From positions 4,712,001-4,776,000 of the forward strand of contig NZ_OY762229.1 in assembly GCF_963665355.1 (NCBI RefSeq): a stretch of 64,000 nucleotides of DNA, in the 5' to 3' direction. The stretch is from an uncultured Desulfobacter sp. (GTDB lineage Bacteria; Desulfobacterota; Desulfobacteria; Desulfobacterales; Desulfobacteraceae). The notes beneath the pieces are model-generated. The model was not told the origin of the DNA and searched no databases. It worked only from the letters and a program-made list of their open reading frames with translations. The number at the start of each line of letters is the position of its first letter. Positions within the stretch are counted from its first letter, which is position 1. The translations under genes were made by a program, and so were the position numbers. Shown in pieces: positions 35,412 through 44,084 of the stretch.

Positions 35412-36800
35412 CTATTTCTTCTTGGCGGATCTGCCCAGCATATGCCCCAAGGCCGCTTCCAGCCGTGGATGCACAAAGCGGTAGCCGCTTTTAATTAATT
35501 TTTCAGGCACAACCCTTGCCGAGGCCAGAAGGGTTTCCTTTCCCATATCTCCCCAAAGGGCCGATACCAGTTTCCCGGGCAAAACAAAGGGGGCGGGCCT
35601 GCCCAGCACCCGAGCCAGGGTACTGGTAAATTTTTTATTGGTTACCGGTTCTGGTGCCGTGAGATTGACCGGCCCCTGTATCTTTGTATTTTCAAGAATA
35701 TGAAGGATGCCGCCCAAAACATCTTCCATGCCGATCCAGCTCATGTATTGCCCACCGTGGTCCAACCGGGTGCCAAGCCCCATTAAAAAAGGCAGATACA
35801 TGCGTCCAAGGGCCCCTCCGGCCGGGGTCAGCACAACCCCGATTCTCAACTGCACGGTGCGGATACCTGCTTTCACGGCACCAAGCGATGCATCTTCCCA
35901 CTCCCGGCAAACCCTGGATATAAAACAATCTTTGGGTGAGCTATCTTCTGTGAGAATCCCTTGCCCGCCATCACCATAAAAACCGATGGCAGAGGCGGAA
36001 ATAAAAGTGGATGGGGGGTGGGCCATCAGTTTCATTTTTTCCACAAGAATCCGGGTGGAAATCACCCGTGAATTAAGAATCCTGGTTCGCTGATGTCTGT
36101 CCCATCTTCCTCTTGAAATATCCACGCCGTTTAAATTAATGACCGCATCAACAGGTCCTGCAGCATCCATATCCAAAATATTTTTGTAAGGATCCCAATA
36201 CAGCACATCTTCAGACCTGTCATGTGGGTCACGCACCAGACGGATCACCTCATGACCACAAGTTTTTAAAAAGGGCACAAGGGTTGTTCCAATGGTACCG
36301 GATGCACCTGAAATCAAAATCCTCTGTTTTTGAACTTTACCTACCCGGTTCTCCATATCATATTTAAGCACCTGATGCCGATAGAAAAAAATGCGCTCCA
36401 GTTGTCTTTTGGCATATCCGTAAAAAGGAAGACTGAAGATACCCAAGGGCAGCCTAAACCTGACCTGATCCTCCATAACTGTCAAATCTTTTGATTCTTT
36501 ATGAAACAGATGGCTGTGTTCCCATTGGGCAAAAGGTCCTTTAACCTGGCAGTCCCTGAACATATCGTTCTCTTTGTAATCAAGGTGCCGGGCTTTCCAT
36601 GTCATGGGTATCCCCGAAATTTTAATTTTAAATGTAACTTCAACTCCTTTATCAATGCCCCTACCCTTTCTTTCTACCAATGACAAAGGAGCCCATGGTG
36701 GCGTAAGTCTGTCAATGGCACCATCTTGGGCATGCCAGGCAAAAACATCGGACACCGGGGCATGAATTTTGGTTTTCCTGGTAAACACTTTTTTAGTCAT
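35412..36800 (-). CDS. SRPBCC domain fused to TIGR01777-type NAD(P)-dependent epimerase
   Basis: 462 aa from ATG 36800, chosen because AAGGAT precedes it; the frame is open 17 codons further upstream. Residues ~1-150 form a SRPBCC/polyketide-cyclase-like ligand domain (VFTRKTKIHAPVSDVFAWH, LSLVERKGRGIDKG). From ~160 a short-chain dehydrogenase-like domain starts with ILISGASGTIGTTLVPFL (NAD(P)-binding), followed by WDPYKNILD, VINLNGVDISRGRW, ISASAIGFYG and the C-terminal DUF1731-like end around RVVPEKLIKSGYRFVHP. This is the YfcH/TIGR01777 family, whose substrate is unknown. The fusion to a lipid-binding fold suggests a hydrophobic substrate. Confidence 0.82.
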   Translation of the reverse strand: MTKKVFTRKTKIHAPVSDVFAWHAQDGAIDRLTPPWAPLSLVERKGRGIDKGVEVTFKIKISGIPMTWKARHLDYKENDMFRDCQVKGPFAQWEHSHLFHKESKDLTVMEDQVRFRLPLGIFSLPFYGYAKRQLERIFFYRHQVLKYDMENRVGKVQKQRILISGASGTIGTTLVPFLKTCGHEVIRLVRDPHDRSEDVLYWDPYKNILDMDAAGPVDAVINLNGVDISRGRWDRHQRTRILNSRVISTRILVEKMKLMAHPPSTFISASAIGFYGDGGQGILTEDSSPKDCFISRVCREWEDASLGAVKAGIRTVQLRIGVVLTPAGGALGRMYLPFLMGLGTRLDHGGQYMSWIGMEDVLGGILHILENTKIQGPVNLTAPEPVTNKKFTSTLARVLGRPAPFVLPGKLVSALWGDMGKETLLASARVVPEKLIKSGYRFVHPRLEAALGHMLGRSAKKK

Positions 36801-36857
36801 AAAATTTAAATCCTTATGGGCGGACCAATATACACTAATAAAGAGACACAAATAAAC

Positions 36858-36898
36858 GACCCGCTGCCTTTGAAATCAAGACAGCGGGCCCTGTTTTT
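36858..36898 (-). terminator. Probable terminator between the dfx gene and the 36800 gene
   Basis: CCCGCTG and CAGCGGG separated by 15 nt, with T-rich sequence on both sides (CTGTTTTT on the plus strand, TCGTTTATTTG on the minus strand). Short stem, long loop; weak. Confidence 0.4.
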
Positions 36899-36968
36899 AA
36901 AATTGAATCTGCAGATTCAGTTCTAACTATTGTTAAATCTTACAAAAAAAGATGGAGTCTGTGTGCTT

Positions 36969-37349
36969 TTAAGCTTTCCACAGACCGTGAAGGTTACAGT
37001 AGGCCATGGCCTCAACCTTGTCCGCATCACATTTAAAAACGGCTTCGGGCGCCGACGTCGGGGTCAGCATCTGACGCTGTACATACGTACCGTTAGCAGA
37101 TACAAGCTCAATCCATTCAATCCAATGTTCGTTCGTCATGGGATGAGCAACACTGCCCACAGATACCTTGTATCCACCTTCTATTTTCTCTAACACAGGA
37201 ACATGTTTCTCTTTAGCAGCATCAACTGTATTTGCCACCAGGCGGTCCATGGGTTTTCCGCAACAGGTTGCCGGGGGTTGTTCACCATGAAGGACCTGAA
37301 CAATATTGCCGCACTTTACACACTTATAAATTCCCATTTTTTCAGCCAT
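36969..37349 (-). CDS. dfx: Desulfoferrodoxin (class I superoxide reductase)
   Basis: 126 aa from ATG 37349, with AAAGGAG 8 nt upstream. It reduces superoxide to H2O2 without releasing O2. Seen: N-terminal centre I YKCVKCGN ... ATCCGKPM (four cysteines, desulforedoxin-like), and centre II ligands KHVPVLEK, HPMTNEHWIEW and CNLHGLW (four His and one Cys). Rubredoxin, encoded 4 kb away, is the usual electron donor. Monocistronic. Confidence 0.96.
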   Translation of the reverse strand: MAEKMGIYKCVKCGNIVQVLHGEQPPATCCGKPMDRLVANTVDAAKEKHVPVLEKIEGGYKVSVGSVAHPMTNEHWIEWIELVSANGTYVQRQMLTPTSAPEAVFKCDADKVEAMAYCNLHGLWKA

Positions 37350-37419
37350 TGATAACACTCCTTTTGTTTTAAAATTTTATTAAACCCAATAGTTGACAGC
37401 CGACTATTTTACATCGGCA

Positions 37420-37647
37420 TCAATATGGGTTGTATACAGGCTCTTTCATAGCGCAGTCAACGGATTTCGCCTTAATCATCTGCTCAACCATTTGCTCTGA
37501 TAAGTGCCTGCTGCCTTTGGTCGCCTCCCGGAATAAGGACGCAATTTGAAAATACAGTTCATTTTCAGACTTAATCGCACCATAAAAAGAAGCCCCATTT
37601 TTTTTTGACCGGCTTTCGGCTTTCCGACATGCAATTACTCTAGTCAT
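37420..37647 (-). CDS. Small unknown protein, 75 aa
   Basis: AAGGAGG lies 8 nt before ATG 37647, an excellent ribosome binding site, which is the main support. No family recognised. The product is mostly helical and charged (SRSKKNGASFYGAIKSEN, YFQIASLFREATKGS, LSEQMVEQMIKAKSV) with two cysteines far apart and no signal peptide. It is on the same strand as the superoxide reductase gene, 70 bp upstream of it, and could share its transcript. Confidence 0.6.
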   Translation of the reverse strand: MTRVIACRKAESRSKKNGASFYGAIKSENELYFQIASLFREATKGSRHLSEQMVEQMIKAKSVDCAMKEPVYNPY

Positions 37648-38423
37648 AATTATTGCCTCCTTGATTTAACCAGGATTGATCAAAAACACCCAACCCAGTG
37701 AGTTAAACTTTAATCCAGTCCTGCAAAGACCATACCATTATTATCTTCTTACGAATTAAAACCTGAATAATGCCGTTACGAGTAAATATTGGGGACAATT
37801 CGCCCAACTGGTTTTCGTCAACAGGCGCCCAATGATTTAAAGAGTCAAATACACATATGTCTCAATAGAACGTATCGTTGACGATACATAATACACGTTG
37901 ATTTTAAATTAAATTTTCGTAGGTTTTTTATTTGCCAGTTAACAGAAGATTTTGTTTTCTTATAACAAAGCACAAAGATAAAATGCAAGGAAAAAATTTA
38001 TTTTTTTCTTGCATGTGAAATATCCAGCAAATCCATAGCATTGCAACAGAGATATTTATATGTGTGGCTTCGAAATACGGATTTACTTCATCTTTTCTTC
38101 TCAATCAATTACAAACCATGCGAAACGAAGATCATTGTAAATTAAGGCAACCGCCACCTCCAGGTATAATTACGATCTGCTTCGCTCGTAACATGTTTAA
38201 AAAATATGACATAACAGGTTAATCAGAGAGTCAACAGGCTTAATTTCTTCACAACCGATGAGTTTCGCATTGTCGTAACCCCCCTTTTTCGTACCTGGAA
38301 ATTTCATATCATAGGCGGTGGTTACCCGTTTCTTTATCCATGCCTATTAAGTTCAGGCATAAAATATGCTATACGTTGGAATGATGTTTAGAGAACCTAT
38401 ATTTTTAAAGGAGATGAATTTAT
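37648..38423. other. 776-bp AT-rich gap with one perfect palindrome
   Basis: No gene can be supported. At about 37871-37886 lies GTATCGTTGACGATAC, a perfect 7+7 palindrome with a 2-nt centre, like an operator of a dimeric regulator (antitoxin operators often look so), but no toxin or antitoxin gene remains nearby. A 34-codon ORF starting MRNEDHCKLRQPPPPG near 38118 lacks support. ATGCCT/AGGCAT at ~38339 is a short hairpin. The rest shows nothing I can name. Confidence 0.4.
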
Positions 38424-38693
38424 ATGGGTAATGATATCCCGAAACTATACGGACTGAGCACCTGCAGTCATTGCAGGGCCTGTAGAAAGCTGCTTGACAA
38501 GTATAATATTGAATATGATTATGTACAGGTTGATGATACCCAGGGGGAGGAGCGCAAAGCCATTCTCAAAGAGATCAAGGCATTGAACCCGCGGTGCTCT
38601 TTTCCCACCATTAAAATCAGTCAGGAGACCGTGATTGTGGGAAACAAGGAGAACGACATAAAAAAAGCATTGGGAATTACAGCCACAGACTGA
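38424..38693 (+). CDS. Glutaredoxin-like thiol-disulfide oxidoreductase
   Basis: 89 aa. AAAGGAG at 38408-38414 precedes ATG 38424. Seen: LYGLSTCSHCRACRKLLDKY with a CSHC active site and an extra Cys three residues later, then a cis-proline FPTIKI and the end-helix signature GNKENDIKKAL. Glutaredoxin/NrdH fold; cytoplasmic. Its stop overlaps a potential ATG of the following FTR-like gene (TGATG), so the two are likely co-translated and may pass electrons from ferredoxin to thiols. Confidence 0.88.
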   Translation: MGNDIPKLYGLSTCSHCRACRKLLDKYNIEYDYVQVDDTQGEERKAILKEIKALNPRCSFPTIKISQETVIVGNKENDIKKALGITATD

Positions 38694-38776
38694 TGAGAAC
38701 TTGTCATGTCTTAACATTTAGTCCCGTAACAACACATGACAGCATGTTTAATCACTTATTGGGAATTTCATATACA

Positions 38777-39106
38777 ATGAACACAGAACAGCTTTATGAA
38801 GCACTGAAAAAAACCCAGGAAGCAAAGGGTGCTTTTTTTAACAAAGATAAGGATCTGGTATTTGAATTGCTGGAAAGCCTGCTTCTCAACAAAGATAAAT
38901 ACGGGTACATGGCCTGCCCCTGCCGTCTGGCCTGTGGAGACAGGGAGCACGACAGCGACATTATCTGTCCCTGCGAATACCGCACACCCGATATGGAGGA
39001 GTTTGGCACCTGTTATTGCGGGCTTTATGTCTCACAAAAGGTGAACGACCTTGAAATGGTGCCCGAGTATGTCCCGGAAAGAAGGCCGGCAGATAAAATA
39101 CTATAG
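38777..39106 (+). CDS. Ferredoxin:thioredoxin reductase catalytic (beta) subunit-like protein
   Basis: 109 aa from ATG 38777; the frame is open to an ATG at 38693 that overlaps the glutaredoxin stop, giving 137 aa. The shorter start matches the family N-terminus (MNTEQLYEALKKTQEAKG). Seen: MACPCRLACGDREHDSDIIC, CPCEYRTPDMEEFGTCYCGL, the three CxC/CPC sets that carry the [4Fe4S] cluster and redox disulfide of FTR. In anaerobes stand-alone FTR beta proteins reduce thioredoxin- or glutaredoxin-like partners with ferredoxin electrons. The partner here is probably the glutaredoxin immediately upstream. Confidence 0.88.
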   Translation: MNTEQLYEALKKTQEAKGAFFNKDKDLVFELLESLLLNKDKYGYMACPCRLACGDREHDSDIICPCEYRTPDMEEFGTCYCGLYVSQKVNDLEMVPEYVPERRPADKIL

Positions 39107-39124
39107 TTCAAAAAAACACGGATT

Positions 39125-39172
39125 TAAAAAAACGTCCTGTCCGACACTCATCGCTTGTGCCAAACAGGACGT
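39125..39172 (-). terminator. Rho-independent terminator of the ExoIII gene
   Basis: ACGTCCTGT (39132-39140) pairs with ACAGGACGT (39164-39172). On the minus strand seven T follow (39125-39131), 30 bp after the exonuclease stop. Confidence 0.8.
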
Positions 39173-39200
39173 CTTCAAATAAGTGGGTTTCCTAAGGGAT

Positions 39201-39992
39201 TTATACTTCGATTACAATTCCCACCGGGCAGTGATCTGATCCAAAGACCTCATTGTCAATAAATGCATCTTTGACAATCCCGTTTTCAATAAGATCACGG
39301 GTGACAAAAAAGTAGTCAATGCGCCACCCGGCATTGTTTTTTCTTGCGTTAAAACGATAGGACCACCACGAATATTTCACAGCTTCCGGGTGAAAATGGC
39401 GGAAGGTGTCCACGTAGCCCATCTCCACCATTTTATCCAGTACATCCCGCTCGATCCTTAAAAACCCAGACCTCTTGGCATTGGAAGCAGGGTTTTTCAA
39501 ATCAATTTCATTGTGGGCCGTATTAAAATCACCGGTGACAATAATTGATTTGCCCTTGTTCCTTAGTTCCTGTGCATAATCAAGGAACCAGTCATAAAAT
39601 GCCAGCTTATAGGAAAGTCTTTCATCGCTCATCTGGCCGTTGGGAAAATAGATATTAAAAAGAACAAACTCCTGAAAGTCCAATCTGACTATCCGTCCTT
39701 CACCGTCATACTCGGGCTTTCCAAACTCAGTGGTCACAGCCTCAGGTGAAATCCGCGTGTACGTGACCACACCGGAATACCCCTTTTTAACGGTTGAATA
39801 ATTCCAGAAGCTTTCATAATTCCCAAATCGAATCATTTGTTCACTGCGCTGCTCCTCCTGGAGTTTTGTCTCCTGGAGCATGAGAATATCCGGATCCATG
39901 CCGGTTACAGAATCAAAGAAATCTTTTTCTATAACCGCACGAATCCCGTTCACATTCCATGAAATCAGTTTTATTTGTCTATTTTCAGTCAT
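39201..39992 (-). CDS. xthA: Exodeoxyribonuclease III / AP endonuclease (XthA/ExoA)
   Basis: 263 aa. Repairs abasic and oxidised 3' ends of DNA. Seen: LISWNVNGIRAV at the N-terminus, ILMLQETKLQ (metal-binding Glu), GYSGVVTYT, IYFPNGQ, VTGDFNTAHNEIDL (Asp/Asn) and a terminal FGSDHCPVGI (catalytic Asp-His). All catalytic residues of the EEP fold are present. Fits the surrounding oxidative-stress genes. The frame starts at ATG 39992, just inside the far side of repeat copy 4. Confidence 0.95.
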   Translation of the reverse strand: MTENRQIKLISWNVNGIRAVIEKDFFDSVTGMDPDILMLQETKLQEEQRSEQMIRFGNYESFWNYSTVKKGYSGVVTYTRISPEAVTTEFGKPEYDGEGRIVRLDFQEFVLFNIYFPNGQMSDERLSYKLAFYDWFLDYAQELRNKGKSIIVTGDFNTAHNEIDLKNPASNAKRSGFLRIERDVLDKMVEMGYVDTFRHFHPEAVKYSWWSYRFNARKNNAGWRIDYFFVTRDLIENGIVKDAFIDNEVFGSDHCPVGIVIEV

Positions 39993-40012
39993 AACGCCCA
40001 GTTATTCAATGT

Positions 40013-40106
40013 TTATATGAAAGACTGGGTAAGTCACCAAGGTCTTTCAAACTTTGTTGTGGGCTGGGCCTGGCAGCCGATATGTCAGGTCAGCCCATGG
40101 CTGTTA
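40013..40106 (-). repeat. Dispersed two-hairpin repeat, copy 4 (reverse)
   Basis: On the minus strand it starts TAACAGCCATGGGCTGACC eight bp after the rubrerythrin stop and ends CTTTCATATAAA. First stem: GGGCTG/CAGCCC. Second: GAAAGACC..GGTGA with TTACCCAGTCTTTC, imperfect. It separates the rubrerythrin and ExoIII genes. Confidence 0.85.
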
Positions 40107-40113
40107 TATGAAG

Positions 40114-40575
40114 CTATCCTTCATTATCAGCCAGATAATCATCATACATGGACTCCAGGCCAAGTTTGTGTTTGGACTCTTCCTGAACAAGGATCTGAAA
40201 CAATTTTTTTGCATCTGCATTATCGGTCTGGTTTGCCAGAAGAGAATACAGCTTGACTGATTTTTCTTCTCTTTTCATGGCCAGCTTCAAAATCTCGGGC
40301 ATGGGCATACCTTTTTCATAGGCGGTCTCCACCATGTAGTCGCTTATTTTAAGGTCAGGTATTTTTTTGAGCTCATAGCTGTCAATCATAGCTTTGTTGC
40401 CGGAAATATCGGACAGAAGCGCCACATGTTTTGCTTCTTCTTTGGAAAAATCAATAAATGTCTGCTTCAGCGCCTCAGAGGACGCTTCATCGGCCAGATC
40501 CGCATAAAACTTTACAGCTTCCTTTTCTCTGTCAATGGCAAATTCCAGTATCTCATCCACGGATTTAAAATTCAT
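40114..40575 (-). CDS. Rubrerythrin-type ferritin-like diiron protein without rubredoxin domain
   Basis: 153 aa. AGGAGG precedes ATG 40575 with 9-nt spacing. Two ferritin-like helix pairs carry the diiron ligands: DREKEAVKFYADLA with E-x-x-x, FSKEEAKHVALL (ExxH), then AMKREEKSVKLYSLLA and VQEESKHKLGLE (ExxH). The protein ends after the diiron domain with no C-terminal CxxC rubredoxin module, so it needs an external electron donor such as the rubredoxin encoded at 33049. Likely role: H2O2 reduction in the cytoplasm. Confidence 0.9.
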   Translation of the reverse strand: MNFKSVDEILEFAIDREKEAVKFYADLADEASSEALKQTFIDFSKEEAKHVALLSDISGNKAMIDSYELKKIPDLKISDYMVETAYEKGMPMPEILKLAMKREEKSVKLYSLLANQTDNADAKKLFQILVQEESKHKLGLESMYDDYLADNEG

Positions 40576-40995
40576 TTGGTATTACCTCCTTTGATGGTGT
40601 TATGCTTTAATTGAATATCCAGTAAACCATTTTCATGCCTAATGTCTTCGCCAGTACCTAACCCAAATTAGCAAATTACATGCCACCCAATTTGGGAAGG
40701 TCAAATAGTATCCGGCACTGTAGCACATTTAAAAATGATATCATAGAGTGCCGAATAAGCTATATACAGATTCGGGCAAAAACTTGTGTCACACGATTCT
40801 GTCTCAGTCAAACCTGTATCACGACTCCTTGATTTTTTCAGGTCATTTTTTTTAACTTAAAGCTTCAATGTTATGCCAAAACACACAGTTCAAGGCAAAT
40901 ACAACCTAAAAGAAGAATTGATAAATAACTAATTTTGATCTATAGTCACCGTCAAATTATAGGGATACACTCAAAATCTATAACGGAGAGAATGA
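40576..40995. other. 420-bp intergenic region before lapA/mutS
   Basis: AT-rich, no supported gene, no clear hairpin terminator. CACCGTCAAATTATAGGG near 40946 contains TATAGG-like -10 candidates without a convincing -35. I see nothing else. Confidence 0.4.
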
Positions 40996-41397
40996 ATGAA
41001 AACTTTTAAAATCATATTATTCATAATTTTCATGTTGCTCATAGCCCTTTTCGGCATTCAGAATCAGGATTATTTTCTTACAGAAACAGCACTTCACATT
41101 GACTTTAAAGTAGCATCCCTGAACTACACGGCCATGGATATTCCAAACTGGGTCTATTGGGGTATATGCCTGGTCCTAGGTCTTTTAATTACAGGAATTC
41201 GCGGACTGATCACAGCCTTTCGCCTGGGCCGCCAGGTTAAAACCAGGGACGAGCGCATTGAACGCCTGAAAGGGGAAATCAATTCCCTTCAGACCCGCTT
41301 AGACATATTTATCCATGATCCTTACATAAAAAAACATCTTGAAGAAGAAGATGCCCGCAAAGAGCAGGAACAAACCGAATCCGAAATAAAAAAGTAA
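40996..41397 (+). CDS. LapA-domain (DUF1049) small membrane protein
   Basis: 133 aa. Seen: two membrane helices (FKIILFIIFMLLIALFGIQ and WVYWGICLVLGLLITGIRG) separated by a short periplasmic part containing NQDYFLTETALHIDF, then a cytoplasmic coiled-coil RQVKTRDERIERLKGEINSL and an acidic tail EEEDARKEQEQTESE. This is the lipopolysaccharide assembly protein A topology; LapA in enterobacteria helps regulate LPS synthesis with LapB. LapB is not next to it. mutS starts 29 bp later and could be co-transcribed. Confidence 0.8.
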   Translation: MKTFKIILFIIFMLLIALFGIQNQDYFLTETALHIDFKVASLNYTAMDIPNWVYWGICLVLGLLITGIRGLITAFRLGRQVKTRDERIERLKGEINSLQTRLDIFIHDPYIKKHLEEEDARKEQEQTESEIKK

Positions 41398-41426
41398 AGA
41401 CTGAAGTAAAAAAGCTTTGAACACCC

Positions 41427-44084
41427 ATGGCCGAAAAGAAACAAACACCCATGATGGCCCAATATCTGGCCATCAAAGAAACCTGTCAGGACGCCATACT
41501 TTTTTACCGGATGGGAGATTTTTATGAGATGTTTCTTGGGGATGCCGTCAGGGCGGCCGGCATCCTTGAAATCGCACTGACATCGCGGAATAAAAACGAT
41601 CCCGACCCTGTACCCATGTGCGGCGTGCCTTACAAGGCTGCTGATCTTTATATTGCCAAACTCATTGAAAAGGGCTGCAAGGTTGCGGTGTGCGAGCAGG
41701 TGGAAGATCCTGCCCAGGCCAAGGGTCTTGTCAAACGGGAAATCGTCCGGGTTATCACCCCGGGTATGATCCTGAATGATTCTCTCCTGGACCGGGGAAC
41801 CAACAACTTCCTGGTGGCGATTTCCAAAACCGCTGATCATTGCGGCCTTGCCTGCATAGACATCTCCACGGGCAGCTTTACCACCTGCCAGATCAAACGT
41901 CCCTTAAATACCATTCCCGTTGCTCTTTTGGATGAGGCTTTAAAACTTTGTCCCAAGGAGGTGCTGCTGCCGGACAGCTTCAAGTCTGACCCGGCCATGG
42001 CCGCCATCAGGAAAACCTTTTCCCACATTGAAATTACTTATCTGGACAACTACACCTTCAAACCGGATAATGCCCGGCAGCTTCTGACCGAACAGTTTGC
42101 CACCCGCAGTCTTGAGGGGTTCGGCATAGAACGCATGCAGGCCTGCATATCTGCGGCAGGGGCCGCCATATCCTATGTCAGGGACACCCAGTTGGCGGAC
42201 ACCAGCCATATCTACAAAATCACTGCGTACAACCTCAATGACTTTATGATCATTGACGACCGGTCCTGCAAAAACCTTGAACTGCTCACCAATATCCAGA
42301 CCCAGGGCCCCAAAGGCTCTCTGATCCACATTCTGGACAAAACCGTCACAGCCATGGGAGGAAGACTGATCAAACAGTGGGTCAGATATCCTCTGGTGGA
42401 CAAAGACCGGATACTACAGCGCCTTGATGCCATAGACGAACTTATCGGGGCACCTGCCACCCACCAGACCCTTGGAGATCTTCTTAAATCGGTCTATGAT
42501 CTTGAACGGCTGGGATCCCGCATATCCATGGGCCAGGGCAATGCCCGGGACATGCTTTCCCTTAAAAACTCCCTTTCCGTCCTTCCCGTTTTATTCAGGG
42601 AGATCGAGACATTTAAAAGTCCGATTCTCAACGGTGCCGACATGGATGAAAAACAGTCGCTGGTGCGTGATCTTGAAAATCTGTCCCTGTTGATCGCCAA
42701 AGCCATCCGGGAGGATGCCGTTCATGTACTCAACGAAGGTAACCTGATCAACGACGGCTACAGCCCGGAATTGGACGAACTTTTATCCATAACCCGGGAC
42801 GGGAAATCCTGGATTGCGAAAACCCAGAAAAAAGAAAAGGAAACCACTGGACTTTCTTCCCTAAAAATAAAATACAATAAGGTATTCGGATATTTCATCG
42901 AGGTGTCCAAGGCCCAGGCTGCCCAGGTACCGGATCACTATATCCGCAAACAGACCCTTGTCAATGCCGAACGGTTCATCACCCAGGACATGAAAGAGGT
43001 GGAAGACACCATATTCAATGCCCAGGAACGCCGCAACGCTTTGGAGTACGAAATTTTCTGTACAGTCCGGGACAAAGTAGCCGGGCGGGCAAAAGATATC
43101 CTCACCGTGGCACAGTTTATTGCCACTGTTGACGTAATCCAGGGTCTTGCCAGAGCCGCCGTGGAGAATGCCTATGTAAAGCCTGATATCAATGATGAAC
43201 GACGCATTGACATCCAAGACGGCAGGCATCCGGTGGTGGAAAAACTGATCCAGGGCGAGCGATATGTCCCCAACTCTGTTCTTCTGGACGACACCCAGTG
43301 CCAGCAGATCTTGATCACCGGCCCCAACATGGCTGGCAAATCCACGGTGCTGCGCCAGGTGGCCTTAATTGTCCTCATGGCCCAGTTGGGTTCCTTTGTA
43401 CCGGCAGCCGCAGCTTCCATCTGCATCACCGACCGGATCTTCACCCGGGTCGGGGCCCTTGACAATCTCTCCTCCGGCCAGAGCACCTTTATGGTTGAAA
43501 TGGAGGAGACCGCCAATATCGTCAATAATGCCACGGAAAAAAGCCTGGTGATTCTGGATGAAATCGGCAGGGGGACCTCCACCTACGACGGCATGAGCAT
43601 TGCCTGGGCTGTGGCCGAGTACCTGCATGACCTGAACGGCAAAGGGGTGAAAACCCTTTTTGCCACCCATTACCATGAACTGCTCCAGCTTGAGGAGATC
43701 AAACCCAGGATTAAAAATTACAACATCGAAGTTAAAGAGTTCAATGACAATATTGTGTTTCTCCGCAGCCTGGTCAAAGGCGGAACCAACCGCAGCTACG
43801 GAATCCAGGTGGCACGTCTGGCAGGCATACCCGACCAGATCATTGATCTTGCCAAATCGGTGCTGGCATCAGCCGAACACCATCCCATGACACCGGCACC
43901 TTCACAACCACTGGCAAAAAAGAAAAAAGGGGCCAAAAAAGGAAACAACAGTGGGCAGATGAACCTGTTTGGTCCCTCGGACGATGAGTTGCGACAGATG
44001 CTGCACAAAGTGGATATTGCCCAAATGACCCCCCTTGACGCCCTGAACTTTTTAAATGAACTCAAGCTCAAGGTTGAGGCATGA
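41427..44084 (+). CDS. mutS: DNA mismatch repair ATPase MutS
   Basis: 885 aa, the usual MutS I length. Seen: N-terminal mismatch-binding domain with ILFYRMGDFYEMF (the Phe-x-Glu element GDFYEM contacts the mismatched base), connector FLVAISKTADHCGLACIDIS, core and clamp with VFGYFIEVSKAQ, then the ABC-type ATPase: Walker A ITGPNMAGKSTVLRQ near residue 632, STFMVEMEETANI, Walker B LVILDEIGRGTSTYDG near 707, and FATHYHEL. The C-terminal tail MLHKVDIAQMTPLDAL resembles the tetramerisation/beta-clamp region. The last 4 bp overlap the amidase gene. Confidence 0.97.
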   Translation: MAEKKQTPMMAQYLAIKETCQDAILFYRMGDFYEMFLGDAVRAAGILEIALTSRNKNDPDPVPMCGVPYKAADLYIAKLIEKGCKVAVCEQVEDPAQAKGLVKREIVRVITPGMILNDSLLDRGTNNFLVAISKTADHCGLACIDISTGSFTTCQIKRPLNTIPVALLDEALKLCPKEVLLPDSFKSDPAMAAIRKTFSHIEITYLDNYTFKPDNARQLLTEQFATRSLEGFGIERMQACISAAGAAISYVRDTQLADTSHIYKITAYNLNDFMIIDDRSCKNLELLTNIQTQGPKGSLIHILDKTVTAMGGRLIKQWVRYPLVDKDRILQRLDAIDELIGAPATHQTLGDLLKSVYDLERLGSRISMGQGNARDMLSLKNSLSVLPVLFREIETFKSPILNGADMDEKQSLVRDLENLSLLIAKAIREDAVHVLNEGNLINDGYSPELDELLSITRDGKSWIAKTQKKEKETTGLSSLKIKYNKVFGYFIEVSKAQAAQVPDHYIRKQTLVNAERFITQDMKEVEDTIFNAQERRNALEYEIFCTVRDKVAGRAKDILTVAQFIATVDVIQGLARAAVENAYVKPDINDERRIDIQDGRHPVVEKLIQGERYVPNSVLLDDTQCQQILITGPNMAGKSTVLRQVALIVLMAQLGSFVPAAAASICITDRIFTRVGALDNLSSGQSTFMVEMEETANIVNNATEKSLVILDEIGRGTSTYDGMSIAWAVAEYLHDLNGKGVKTLFATHYHELLQLEEIKPRIKNYNIEVKEFNDNIVFLRSLVKGGTNRSYGIQVARLAGIPDQIIDLAKSVLASAEHHPMTPAPSQPLAKKKKGAKKGNNSGQMNLFGPSDDELRQMLHKVDIAQMTPLDALNFLNELKLKVEA

